Below are positions 17,916-26,180 of a stretch of DNA of 64,000 nucleotides, in pieces. Made by a program: the position numbers and the translations under genes. How positions within the stretch are numbered: the first letter of the stretch is position 1; every line of letters starts with the position of its first letter. Below the pieces are notes generated by a model. That model worked only from the letters and a program-made list of their open reading frames with translations. It was not told the origin of the DNA and did not search any database. Origin of the DNA: Weissella halotolerans DSM 20190 (GTDB lineage Bacteria; Bacillota; Bacilli; Lactobacillales; Lactobacillaceae); contig NZ_ATUU01000001.1 in assembly GCF_000420365.1 (NCBI RefSeq), positions 62,001 through 126,000 of the forward strand, given 5' to 3'.

Positions 17916-18410
17916 ATGAAACGAGCAGTTTATGCGGGAAGTTTTGACCCATTTACAAATGGGCATTTGGCGATTGTTAAACGTGCGGTAGAGCTGTTTG
18001 ACGAATTGATTATTGGAGTTGGTCAAAATCAGAGTAAAACGACGTTGTTTTCGCCAAGTGAGCGGGTTACTTTAATTCAAGCGAGTGTACCTGCTAGTAA
18101 CAAGGTGCAAGTGCAGGTATTGACAGGACTAACGGCAGATTTTGCCCGCCAAATGGGGGCTCGCTATTTGATTCGAGGGCTGAGAACGGCTGGTGATTTT
18201 GAATACGAACAAAAGATTGCAGAAATGAATTATCAATTAGCAGGCTTAGAAACGGTCTACTTGCAGGCTAGGCCCTCAGATCAAATGCTGGCAAGTAGCA
18301 TGCTAAAGGAAGTTGCTATGGCTGGTGGAAATGTTAGTCCCTATGTTCCTTCTGTGGTCAAGGATGCACTAGAAGAAAAGATGGAGGAAAGAGGCTCGTG
18401 CGCAAAGTGA
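17916..18410 (+). CDS. coaD: Phosphopantetheine adenylyltransferase
   Basis: Fourth step of coenzyme A synthesis: 4'-phosphopantetheine plus ATP to dephospho-CoA. The nucleotidyltransferase motif GSFDPFTNGH is at residues 8-17 and the second loop LASSMLKEVA near 129. Length 164 is typical. coaE, the next step, is at 37200 in the same window. Lies 5 bases after rsmD and overlaps sepM by 13 bases. Confidence 0.95.
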   Translation: MKRAVYAGSFDPFTNGHLAIVKRAVELFDELIIGVGQNQSKTTLFSPSERVTLIQASVPASNKVQVQVLTGLTADFARQMGARYLIRGLRTAGDFEYEQKIAEMNYQLAGLETVYLQARPSDQMLASSMLKEVAMAGGNVSPYVPSVVKDALEEKMEERGSCAK

Positions 18411-19465
18411 TAGGAAAGATGGCCAGGTATAAAAGGCGTTTAACCACAATTTTGGTAATGGTTATCGCAATTCTCTTAGTGATGCCCTTACCTTTTTATG
18501 CGGAACAGGTCGGGACAGCAGAGAATTTAACTAATTATATAAAGGTTGATCATCGCAAGCCAAAACTTGATGGTCAATTTATGCTAACCTCGGTAAGTAT
18601 CGCGCAACTAAACGGGCTGGCCTTGTTAACGAGCCTAGCAGATCCCACAACTGACGTGATGACTGCGCGTGAAGCGACGGGTGGTTCTGGGAATATGAGT
18701 GAAGATCAAGCATTAAATCGGGTTTATATGCAATCTTCGATTAACGAGGCTAAAGCGAATGCATATCGGGCGGCCCATGTGCCTTATGAGCGCTTATTCA
18801 AAGGTATTTACGTGATGGGAATTCAAGATAACTCACACTTTAAAAAGTCCTTGTCGATAGGTGATACAGTAACTGCGATAGATAAGCAACACTTTGACAG
18901 TGCACAAGCCTTTCAAAAATATATTCGGCGGCAGCCCATTGGCACGGACTTAACCATTTCGTATTTGCATGATAAAGCAAAAAAGGAAGCTAGTGGCAAG
19001 ACAGTTCCACTAGCCGGAACTAAAAAAACCTCTGGCATTGGGATTGCCTTGACGGATGACGTTACGGTGAAAGCGCCAACGCGGCCAATTACAGCTGATT
19101 TGGGTGAGATTGGCGGTCCGTCAGGTGGGTTGATGTTTGCCCTTGAGATGTACGATGCTCTATCAAAGACCAATCTAGCACAGGGACGTAAAATTGCGGG
19201 GACTGGAACGATTGATCAAGACGGGCAGATTGGTGAAATTGGAGGCATCGATAAAAAGGTGTTAGCGGCTAAACAAGCCGGCGTTAAAATCTTTTTAGCT
19301 CCTTATATTAAACCAAGTAAAACCGTCTTACAGTATGAACCTGATGGAAAGACAAACTACCAGTTAGCTAAGGAAACGGCACGCAAATATGCCCCTGATA
19401 TGAAAATTGTACCCATCAAAACGTTCCAAGAAGCAATTACCTATCTAGAACGCTCAGCTCATTAA
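18398..19465 (+). CDS. sepM: PDZ-Lon (S16) membrane protease, SepM/YlbL family
   Basis: Extracytoplasmic serine protease: an N-terminal anchor near residues 15-35, a PDZ domain near 125-200, and a C-terminal Lon-type domain. The Ser-Lys dyad is visible as GGPSGG (S242) and GGIDKKVLAAK (K287). SepM in streptococci trims the competence-stimulating peptide; general role in LAB is unclear. Translation probably starts at GTG 18398 (GGAGG upstream inside coaD), though ATG 18419 with AGGAAAG is possible. Fifth gene of the ftsW cluster. Confidence 0.9.
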   Translation: MRKVIGKMARYKRRLTTILVMVIAILLVMPLPFYAEQVGTAENLTNYIKVDHRKPKLDGQFMLTSVSIAQLNGLALLTSLADPTTDVMTAREATGGSGNMSEDQALNRVYMQSSINEAKANAYRAAHVPYERLFKGIYVMGIQDNSHFKKSLSIGDTVTAIDKQHFDSAQAFQKYIRRQPIGTDLTISYLHDKAKKEASGKTVPLAGTKKTSGIGIALTDDVTVKAPTRPITADLGEIGGPSGGLMFALEMYDALSKTNLAQGRKIAGTGTIDQDGQIGEIGGIDKKVLAAKQAGVKIFLAPYIKPSKTVLQYEPDGKTNYQLAKETARKYAPDMKIVPIKTFQEAITYLERSAH

Positions 19466-19495
19466 TTGACAGGCTATTTTAATTTTTGCTAGAAT
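19466..19495 (+). promoter_or_regulatory. Strong promoter of the MFS exporter leader
   Basis: Perfect TTGACA (19466-19471), 18 bases, extended -10 TGc-TAGAAT (19487-19495). It starts right at the sepM stop and lies upstream of the terminator at 19537, so its transcript must pass that hairpin to reach the exporter gene. Confidence 0.75.
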
Positions 19496-19536
19496 GAGAA
19501 GTATACGTTAAACGTTTTAATAAGTTGACGAAAAGT

Positions 19537-19578
19537 AACGAGGCAATTCATCCAGGCGGTGGGGTGCTTCGTTTTTTT
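19537..19578 (+). terminator. Terminator after sepM or attenuator of the MFS gene
   Basis: AACGAGGCA pairs with TGCTTCGTT (one G-U) over a 19-base loop, followed by a run of seven T. Flanking TTGACG (19525-19530) and CGTCAA (19581-19586) could pair outside it. Confidence 0.7.
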
Positions 19579-19622
19579 AACGTCAAATCAAATCAGGAAT
19601 GTCCAGTTGAAAGGAGGAAATG

Positions 19623-20975
19623 ATGAAAACGAAAGAATGGCAGGTGTTAGGCGCAGTCATTGCAACTGGGATGATGGGATTTAGCGGTGTTTTAATTGAA
19701 ACGTCCATGAACGTTACATTTCCGCACTTAATGCAAGAATTTCATACCAATGCCAGTGGTGTCCAGTGGGTTACAACTGGATATTTGTTAGCCATTGCGG
19801 TGGTTGTACCGGTAACGGCATATTTAATTCGTCGTTTTTCAGTCCGGCAGTTATTTACTTGGTCCAATGGTGTTTTTATCCTGGGCTTGATGCTAGATAG
19901 TTTCTCGCCGACCTTAGCTATACTCTTATTGGGTAGGCTAGCGCAGGGGATTGGTACGGGAATTGCGTTACCCCTAATGTTTCATATTATTTTAACCAAG
20001 TCACCATTAGCTAAACGGGGTGTTATGATGGGGATTGGTACGATGACTACCTCTATTGCGCCAGCGATTGGACCAACTTATGGCGGCCTTTTATTATCTA
20101 CCTTAGGTTGGCGTAGTATTTTTTGGTTCTTACTGCTCATCTTAGGGTTTTCACTTGTTTTAGGGCTGCGTAGTATTCCCGCTGAGCAAACTCACCCAAA
20201 GGAGACGTTAAATTGGGGGGCCTTTCTGAGCTTGGCTTTGGGGTTGACAGCGCTTTTGTTGGCTATTGATGGCCAGTCAGTCTGGCTGGCATTGGTTAGC
20301 CTACTGCCTTTTACCTGTTTTATCTTGATGAATCGCCGGCATCCGTTATTAAATTTGCGTATTTTTAAGCTGGCCGGCTTTGCGGGAATGGTATATGCCT
20401 TCTTAGTTTTTCAGGCTGTTTTGTTAGGACTGTCTTTCGTGCTCCCAAATTATTTGCAGCTGGCCTTACATGTCAGTGCAACGACTGCAGGTCTCTTTAT
20501 GTTCCCAGGCGCCGTAATGGGGGCCATTTTAGCCCCAGTTTCCGGCCGTCTGCTGGACCGTTATGGCTATGCTAAACCAATTGGTTTTGGATTAGTAACT
20601 GCTACACTCGCTTTAATGGTGATGACCTGGTTCTTTCCGCGGTTATCATTTGGCGGTCTCTTACTGGGACATGTCGTGTTGATGACCGGAGTCGGGTTTG
20701 CTTATAGCAATCTAATGACAACGGCGTTAGGATTGCTACCTATAGAGGACCATGCTGATGGGAATAGCGTTTTAAATACACTCCAACAGTTTATTGGTGC
20801 GAGCGCAACAGCTGTGATGGCACAATTTTTGGCTCAAGCTGTTGCAAAACACCCAGTAACCGGAGTCGTACAAGGATCACAAAATGGGTTAATGTGTCTC
20901 ACAATGCTCATCTTGATTGCCGTAATTGTCTTTGGTGCTAACTTAATCTATCTTAAGCACAAGGCTAGCGTTTAG
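19623..20975 (+). CDS. MFS transporter, drug:H+ antiporter (DHA2, EmrB/QacA-like)
   Basis: Membrane exporter of 451 residues at most with about 12-14 spans. The N-terminal half has the signature FPHLMQEFHTNASGVQWVTTGY and RLAQGIGTGIALPL, plus the antiporter motif C-like GPTYGGLLLSTLGWRSIFW typical of DHA2 pumps such as LmrB and EmrB. Substrate unknown; multidrug or host metabolite export is likely by family. ATG 19623 has better spacing to AAGGAGG than ATG 19620. Preceded by a promoter and a terminator-like hairpin, suggesting control by attenuation. Confidence 0.85.
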   Translation: MKTKEWQVLGAVIATGMMGFSGVLIETSMNVTFPHLMQEFHTNASGVQWVTTGYLLAIAVVVPVTAYLIRRFSVRQLFTWSNGVFILGLMLDSFSPTLAILLLGRLAQGIGTGIALPLMFHIILTKSPLAKRGVMMGIGTMTTSIAPAIGPTYGGLLLSTLGWRSIFWFLLLILGFSLVLGLRSIPAEQTHPKETLNWGAFLSLALGLTALLLAIDGQSVWLALVSLLPFTCFILMNRRHPLLNLRIFKLAGFAGMVYAFLVFQAVLLGLSFVLPNYLQLALHVSATTAGLFMFPGAVMGAILAPVSGRLLDRYGYAKPIGFGLVTATLALMVMTWFFPRLSFGGLLLGHVVLMTGVGFAYSNLMTTALGLLPIEDHADGNSVLNTLQQFIGASATAVMAQFLAQAVAKHPVTGVVQGSQNGLMCLTMLILIAVIVFGANLIYLKHKASV

Positions 20976-21005
20976 TTGCCAAAAACGGGGTAAAAAGCGT
21001 ATAAT
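20976..21005 (+). promoter_or_regulatory. dnaG-rpoD promoter
   Basis: TTGCCA (20976-20981), 18 bases, perfect TATAAT (21000-21005). Transcription should begin about 21012, giving a leader of only ~30-40 bases. Confidence 0.75.
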
Positions 21006-21052
21006 GGTGGGAATTGAGACTGACCCCAGTTATGAAAAGGGAGGTGACCGTC

Positions 21053-22897
21053 ACGCCTACACGCATACCAGAAGAAGTTGTTGCTGACGTGCGAGAACAT
21101 GTTAACATTGTCGATGTTATTTCACCTTATGTACAGTTGAAAAAACAAGGGCGTAATCTCTTTGGCGTCTGTCCCTTTCATGAAGAGCGGACCCCTTCAT
21201 TTTCAGTTAATGAGGAGAAACAAATTTTTCATTGTTTTTCCTGTGGTCGGGGAGGAAATGCCTTTACCTTTTTAATGGACTTAAAAGGGCTGTCGTTTCC
21301 TCAGGCTGTGGTGCAAGTTGCTCAGGAGGCCGGCATTGACTTGCCAGATCAATATCAGGCGACTACGGTTGCCCCAAAAGTTGACCAGCAAACACAAGCT
21401 TTACGTGACCTTTATGCAGATGCTGCTAAGTTATATCATCATTTATTAGTCAATACGACTAGTGGTGAACCCGCCTTAAGCTACTTGCAGCAAAGAGGGC
21501 TTGATGACCAGACAATTGATGCTTTTATGTTAGGTTATGCACCGAGTCAAGATGTACTCTTAGCCTACTTTACGAATAAAGCGGTTGATTACCAGTTATT
21601 AAGGGCATCAAAGCTTTTTGTCGAATGGGATGATGGTAGCTTACATGACCGTTTTACTGATCGGGTACTTTTTACAATCCGTGATCAAAATGGACATCCC
21701 ATTGCCTTTTCTGGACGGCGACTGACTGATGATAGTGACCAGCCCAAGTATATTAATAGTCCGGAAAGTCAGTTGTTTGATAAGTCCCAAGAAGTCTTCA
21801 ACCTGGACTTAGCCAAAGCAAGTATCAAGCAGAGCAAAGAGGTTGTTTTATTTGAAGGTTATATGGATGTCCTGGCCGCTTTTCAGGCGGGTGTAACCAA
21901 TGGGGTTGCTTCCATGGGGACTTCATTGACCCCACAGCAGGTTCAGCAGTTGGCCCATCTGGCCGATCGGATTAAAATTAGTTATGATGCCGACCAGGCA
22001 GGTCAAAAGGCAACGGCCCGCGCGCTGTCACTAATTAAGGGCTCATCCTTAAAGCCAGTAATTGTGCATATTCCTGACCAACAGGATCCCGATGAATATT
22101 TAAGGTCACATGATGCGGCGAGTTTAGTGCAGGTCCTCCAAGAGCATCTTGAAGACCCCATTACCTTCCAACTACGTTATTTAAAAGCAAATCGGAATAT
22201 GGGTCAGCAACAGGACCGTTTAGCTTATTTAGATGATGCACTAAAAGTGATTGCAGAGGTGAAAGAACCTGTAGCGCGTGAAACTTATCTACAGCGGTTA
22301 GCTGATGATTATTCTGTTAGTATGGCGGCCTTAAAGGATCAGTTGCGCCCCCTACTAATGGCAAAACGGGCTCATCAGGCACAAGGGCCTAGTGAATATG
22401 ATACGGTACCGACTGCAAGTCCAGTCGTAGGGTCTCCTCATCAACGGCCATCTCGTTTGGAGCAGGCTGAACAGGCGCTGCTTGCCTGGATGTTACGTGA
22501 TGAACAGATCTGGTTAACCGTTACTAATCTGGCTGGCTTTCAATTTGCTGATGTTAATTATGAGACACTCTTGCTCTTGGCAAGTGCTTACCGTGATGAG
22601 CAGTCAGTTAAGGCGCCCCTTGACTTGAATGGTTTCATGGATTTCGTGAAAAAACCTGAGTTAACCAGGATCTTAGTCGATCTTGAGGCAATCCCGGATG
22701 AGCTATTTGCTCGTCCAAATCTAGTGGATGACTATATTAATGTGATTATGCGTGAAGAACCCCTCGTTGAGCGAATTCAAAGTTTGAAACGACAGTTGAC
22801 TGAGGCCCAACAAATGCAGGACATGGGTCGGGTTGCACAACTAAGTATCGAACTCATACAAGCCTTGAAGGAAAAACAAGTCGGCAACGAGCATTAA
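21053..22897 (+). CDS. dnaG: DNA primase
   Basis: Makes RNA primers for replication at the fork with DnaB-type helicase. CHC2 zinc finger (CPFHEERTPSF...HCFSCGRGG) at the N-terminus, Toprim core with FEGYMDVL and SYDADQAG, and a C-terminal helicase-binding region with a low-complexity linker before it. The start is unclear: the frame is open from TTG 21014, with ATG 21032 and GTG 21044, but none has a well-placed ribosome site. A near-perfect AGGGAGGTGA covers 21038-21047, and 8 bases after its GGAGG core the in-frame codon is ACG 21053, which gives the N-terminus expected for DnaG (PTRIPEEVV). I give that start as best guess. Cotranscribed with rpoD. Confidence 0.85.
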   Translation, partial: TPTRIPEEVVADVREHVNIVDVISPYVQLKKQGRNLFGVCPFHEERTPSFSVNEEKQIFHCFSCGRGGNAFTFLMDLKGLSFPQAVVQVAQEAGIDLPDQYQATTVAPKVDQQTQALRDLYADAAKLYHHLLVNTTSGEPALSYLQQRGLDDQTIDAFMLGYAPSQDVLLAYFTNKAVDYQLLRASKLFVEWDDGSLHDRFTDRVLFTIRDQNGHPIAFSGRRLTDDSDQPKYINSPESQLFDKSQEVFNLDLAKASIKQSKEVVLFEGYMDVLAAFQAGVTNGVASMGTSLTPQQVQQLAHLADRIKISYDADQAGQKATARALSLIKGSSLKPVIVHIPDQQDPDEYLRSHDAASLVQVLQEHLEDPITFQLRYLKANRNMGQQQDRLAYLDDALKVIAEVKEPVARETYLQRLADDYSVSMAALKDQLRPLLMAKRAHQAQGPSEYDTVPTASPVVGSPHQRPSRLEQAEQALLAWMLRDEQIWLTVTNLAGFQFADVNYETLLLLASAYRDEQSVKAPLDLNGFMDFVKKPELTRILVDLEAIPDELFARPNLVDDYINVIMREEPLVERIQSLKRQLTEAQQMQDMGRVAQLSIELIQALKEKQVGNEH

Positions 22898-22919
22898 AGG
22901 ATAAACAAGGAGATTCAGG

Positions 22920-24056
22920 ATGGTAGAAAAGAAAACGACTTCTGCACAAAATCAGTTATCAAATGAAGAACTTGATAAAGCAATTCGTAAAATTATTAAG
23001 GCCCATAAAACGGATAAGTCAATTCAAGAAGTACAGCTCCAGGCAGATTTAATTAAACCCTTAAAACTTGATGCTGACCAAATTGACGATGCTTATGACC
23101 AGATTGAATCGTCTGGTATTTCGATTGTAGATGAACATGGTGAACCTACCGAACGAGCATTAAAGAATCGGAAGACAGCTTTAACCGCCAAAGAACTGAA
23201 GCAAGCTGCCGATGCGCCAAAAGGGATGAAGATTAATGACCCTGTGCGTATGTATTTGAAGGAAATTGGTCGTGTTTCACTCTTGACTGGAGATCAAGAG
23301 GTGACCTTAGCTGAGCGGATCGAACAAGGCGATGAAACTGCCAAGCAGGAGTTAGCTGAGGCTAATTTACGGTTAGTTGTTTCAATTGCTAAGCGTTATG
23401 TTGGTCGTGGAATGCAATTTTTAGATTTAATTCAAGAAGGAAACATGGGCTTGATGAAGGCTGTTGAAAAGTTTGACTACCGTAAGGGTTTCAAGTTTTC
23501 CACCTATGCGACCTGGTGGATTCGCCAGGCGATTACTCGAGCAATTGCTGATCAAGCACGAACCATTCGAATTCCAGTCCACATGGTTGAAACCATTAAT
23601 AAGTTGATTCGGATTCAGCGTAACCTCTTACAAGACTTAGGACGGGAACCAACACCTGAAGAAATTGGCTTTGAAATGGTTATTCCAACGGAAAAGGTAC
23701 GTGACATTTTGAAAATTGCACAAGAGCCCGTTTCATTAGAGACACCAATTGGTGAAGAAGATGATTCTCACTTAGGTGATTTCATTGAAGATCACGAAGC
23801 TATTTCCCCAGCAGATTCAGCAGCCTATGAGATGTTGAAGGTGCAATTAGAGACTGTTTTGGATACCTTAACGCCACGTGAGGAACAGGTTTTACGCTTG
23901 CGCTTTGGCCTTGATGATGGTCGGACACGGACCCTAGAAGAGGTGGGTAAAGAATTTGGCGTAACCCGTGAACGGATTCGGCAAATTGAAGCCAAGGCTT
24001 TGCGCAAGCTGCGGCACCCTTCTCGTTCTAAGCAATTACGGGATTTCTTAGACTAA
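22920..24056 (+). CDS. rpoD: RNA polymerase primary sigma factor (sigma A)
   Basis: Housekeeping sigma factor. A short region 1.1 (residues 1-90) precedes region 1.2 ([11 protein letters not shown]), region 2 with [17 protein letters not shown] for -10 melting, region 3, and region 4 with the helix-turn-helix [14 protein letters not shown] for -35 contact. 378 residues is normal for lactic acid bacteria. AAGGAG 9 bases before ATG. Paired with dnaG 22 bases upstream as in the classic macromolecular synthesis operon (rpsU is not here). Confidence 0.97.
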   Translation: MVEKKTTSAQNQLSNEELDKAIRKIIKAHKTDKSIQEVQLQADLIKPLKLDADQIDDAYDQIESSGISIVDEHGEPTERALKNRKTALTAKELKQAADAPKGMKINDPVRMYLKEIGRVSLLTGDQEVTLAERIEQGDETAKQELAEANLRLVVSIAKRYVGRGMQFLDLIQEGNMGLMKAVEKFDYRKGFKFSTYATWWIRQAITRAIADQARTIRIPVHMVETINKLIRIQRNLLQDLGREPTPEEIGFEMVIPTEKVRDILKIAQEPVSLETPIGEEDDSHLGDFIEDHEAISPADSAAYEMLKVQLETVLDTLTPREEQVLRLRFGLDDGRTRTLEEVGKEFGVTRERIRQIEAKALRKLRHPSRSKQLRDFLD

Positions 24057-24072
24057 GCATGACGACTTAAGG

Positions 24073-24103
24073 CCGAGATGAATTCGTTCATCTCGGTTTT
24101 CTT
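24073..24103 (+). terminator. Terminator after rpoD
   Basis: CCGAGATGAA, stable TTCG tetraloop, TTCATCTCGG, then TTTTCTT. Confidence 0.88.
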
Positions 24104-24130
24104 AATATAGTAATGGAGGCAGTATTTGGG

Positions 24131-25366
24131 ATGATGAATCAAGATACAGGTGAGCAACGGCAGCAACGGTTAGCTAATTTTAGCTTTCCCGCGCTTGCAT
24201 CCAACTTTTTTTCTGTTTTTGGCGAAGGGGTCTATCGCTTTGGCTTAAATTGGTTTTTGGTTTCAACCTACGGGGATGCTCGCCTTTTAGGATGGTTAAC
24301 TGCCTTTGGCTTTTTAGTCTATTTGGCAAATGATATCTATGTGGGGGCGGTGCTAGACCGATTTAATCGAAAACATGTTCTTGTATTAGCGGATTTATTT
24401 GGGGCAGCAGGACTTATTATCCTATCGATTTTTTTGAATCCTACAGACCCACAGGTTTGGCTCTTATTTATGCTAACGTTTATTATGAATATCGATATTT
24501 CCTATGCATATCCGGCCGGACGAGCTATTTTGACTGATGTTATTAAAAAGAAGGCATTAGCTAAATTTAATGCCTGGATAAGTGCGGCCTTTTCAGCTGG
24601 GCAAGCTTTAGGTCCCCTCGTGGGCGGATTGTTGTTGCAGATGAAATGGATTGATTTGCGAACGTTCATGTTGATCTATGGGGGAATGGTCTTAATGACC
24701 GCCTTGATTAATATGGCAATTAAGGCCTTTCCAGAAGAAGTGACCACAGAACCTGAACCCTTTATTCAAAGTTTAAAGAGTGGTTTTCGGTATGTTTATA
24801 ATCAGCCGGTGTTATTTGAATCTGTGCTGTTAACAGTTTGGTCAAATGCCTGTTTTGAAGGGTTTATTGTGGCTATGCCCTTCTTAATTCAAGAAAGTTT
24901 TCATGGATCAGCGGGCGTCTATTCAACCGCACTAACCTTAGCAGCCACGGCTGGGATATTAGCTGGAATCGTCCTGGCACATTTTCCACAGGTCAATAAC
25001 TTAAAAACCTTGTATTGGGACTTTTATGCCTTAGGGCTTGTGCTAGTTGGGGCCGCCTTTGTGAACCAATTATGGGCTTTGATTGCGGCAATTATTTTGA
25101 ATGGCTATATTCGGGCGGCCTTTGTGGTTAAGATCAATACGGTTCGTCAACAAGAGAGTGCGCCAGCTTACTTAGGACGTGTTTTTGGCGTTTCCTTTTT
25201 TGCAACCGATGCCTGTGTCCCCATTGTGACTGTGCTGCTAGGGTATCTTGTTTCTCAGTTAGGGGTCACGTTGTTACTCTGGTTAGGACTAGGCATGCTG
25301 ATAGGAACCTTGCTGATTAAATACTGGTGCGCTAAGCGGCGCCAGGCAATGGACATGCATTTTTAA
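24131..25366 (+). CDS. MFS transporter (unknown substrate)
   Basis: 411 residues with about 12 hydrophobic spans. The fold resembles the MFS_3 / enterobactin-exporter-like group (SNFFSVFGEGVYRFGLNWFLV at the start; DRFNRKHVLVLADL as the MFS loop 2-3 motif). Start at ATG 24131 (or 24134) after GGAGG at 24115-24119; the upstream ATG 24113 overlaps that site. Role unknown. Lies between rpoD and a two-component system; no clear promoter apart from read-through of the rpoD terminator. Confidence 0.75.
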   Translation: MMNQDTGEQRQQRLANFSFPALASNFFSVFGEGVYRFGLNWFLVSTYGDARLLGWLTAFGFLVYLANDIYVGAVLDRFNRKHVLVLADLFGAAGLIILSIFLNPTDPQVWLLFMLTFIMNIDISYAYPAGRAILTDVIKKKALAKFNAWISAAFSAGQALGPLVGGLLLQMKWIDLRTFMLIYGGMVLMTALINMAIKAFPEEVTTEPEPFIQSLKSGFRYVYNQPVLFESVLLTVWSNACFEGFIVAMPFLIQESFHGSAGVYSTALTLAATAGILAGIVLAHFPQVNNLKTLYWDFYALGLVLVGAAFVNQLWALIAAIILNGYIRAAFVVKINTVRQQESAPAYLGRVFGVSFFATDACVPIVTVLLGYLVSQLGVTLLLWLGLGMLIGTLLIKYWCAKRRQAMDMHF

Positions 25367-25395
25367 TATTTATATAGCAGCACTAAATTTATTCG

Positions 25396-25404
25396 TGGTA
25401 CACT
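25396..25404 (+). promoter_or_regulatory. Extended -10 promoter of the phoP-like gene
   Basis: TGg-TACACT with no good -35 hexamer; TTTATA (25369) and TTTATT (25388) upstream are loosely like Pho-box half-sites but not convincing. Confidence 0.45.
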
Positions 25405-25442
25405 AATAGCAGATAATAACAGGTGATAACTGGGAGTTTGCG

Positions 25443-26180
25443 ATGGCAAGAATATTAGTGGTGGATGATGAACCAGCATTAGTTAAACTATTAACTTATA
25501 ACTTAGAACGAGCAGGTTTTGAAGTGCTTACTGCCAGTGATGGACAGGGCCTGGTGGAACGCTTGCAAACTGGTAAGGAACGGATTGACCTCGTCTTATT
25601 GGATATCATGTTACCTAAAGAGAGTGGAATTGATATCACCCAAAAATTACGGGCTCAGAATAGCTTCATTCCCATTATTATGATTACGGCCTTAGACGAA
25701 GAAGTCGATAAGGTGGTGGGGCTTGAGATGGGGGCGGATGATTATATCACGAAACCTTTTAGTCCGCGAGAAGTGGTAGCGCGGGTAAAAGCAGTTTTAC
25801 GGCGCTTTGAACATGCTCAGGCTGCTAGCCAACAAGACCAGCGCGTCGCCTCAGTGAAAGACTATGGTATTTTATCTGTCGATACGGACCGAGTGCTGGT
25901 AAAAGTTGCTAATCAGCGGATTAAACTGACGCCAAAAGAATATGAATTACTAGTGTATTTAACTGAACGTGAGGGACGGGTGCTCGATCGTGAAACCATT
26001 TTGCATGGCGTTTGGGGATTTGCATATGCTGGCGTGGATACGCGGATGGTTGATATGCATGTTTCGCATTTGCGAGATAAAATTGAAATTGATCCAAAAC
26101 ATCCTCAGATGTTAAAAACCGTTCGTGGAATGGGGTATCGGTTTGTTCGCCAACTAGCAGTGGAGGATGAAGATGATTAA
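25443..26180 (+). CDS. phoP: OmpR/PhoB-family response regulator, PhoP-like
   Basis: DNA-binding regulator of a two-component system. Receiver domain with acidic pocket D8-D9, phosphorylation site D54 (LLDIMLP) and K104 (ITKPFSP), then a winged helix (KLTPKEYELLVYL, GYRFVRQ). 245 residues. It overlaps its kinase gene. By the PAS-containing partner and overall type this is PhoP/PhoB-like, expected to respond to phosphate limitation, but no phosphate transport genes are near, so the stimulus is inferred. Confidence 0.8.
   Translation: MARILVVDDEPALVKLLTYNLERAGFEVLTASDGQGLVERLQTGKERIDLVLLDIMLPKESGIDITQKLRAQNSFIPIIMITALDEEVDKVVGLEMGADDYITKPFSPREVVARVKAVLRRFEHAQAASQQDQRVASVKDYGILSVDTDRVLVKVANQRIKLTPKEYELLVYLTEREGRVLDRETILHGVWGFAYAGVDTRMVDMHVSHLRDKIEIDPKHPQMLKTVRGMGYRFVRQLAVEDEDD

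Noticed and set aside
25369-25398. Pho box upstream of the phoP-like gene
   Set aside because: Two TTTAT-like hexamers at uneven spacing; too weak to call.
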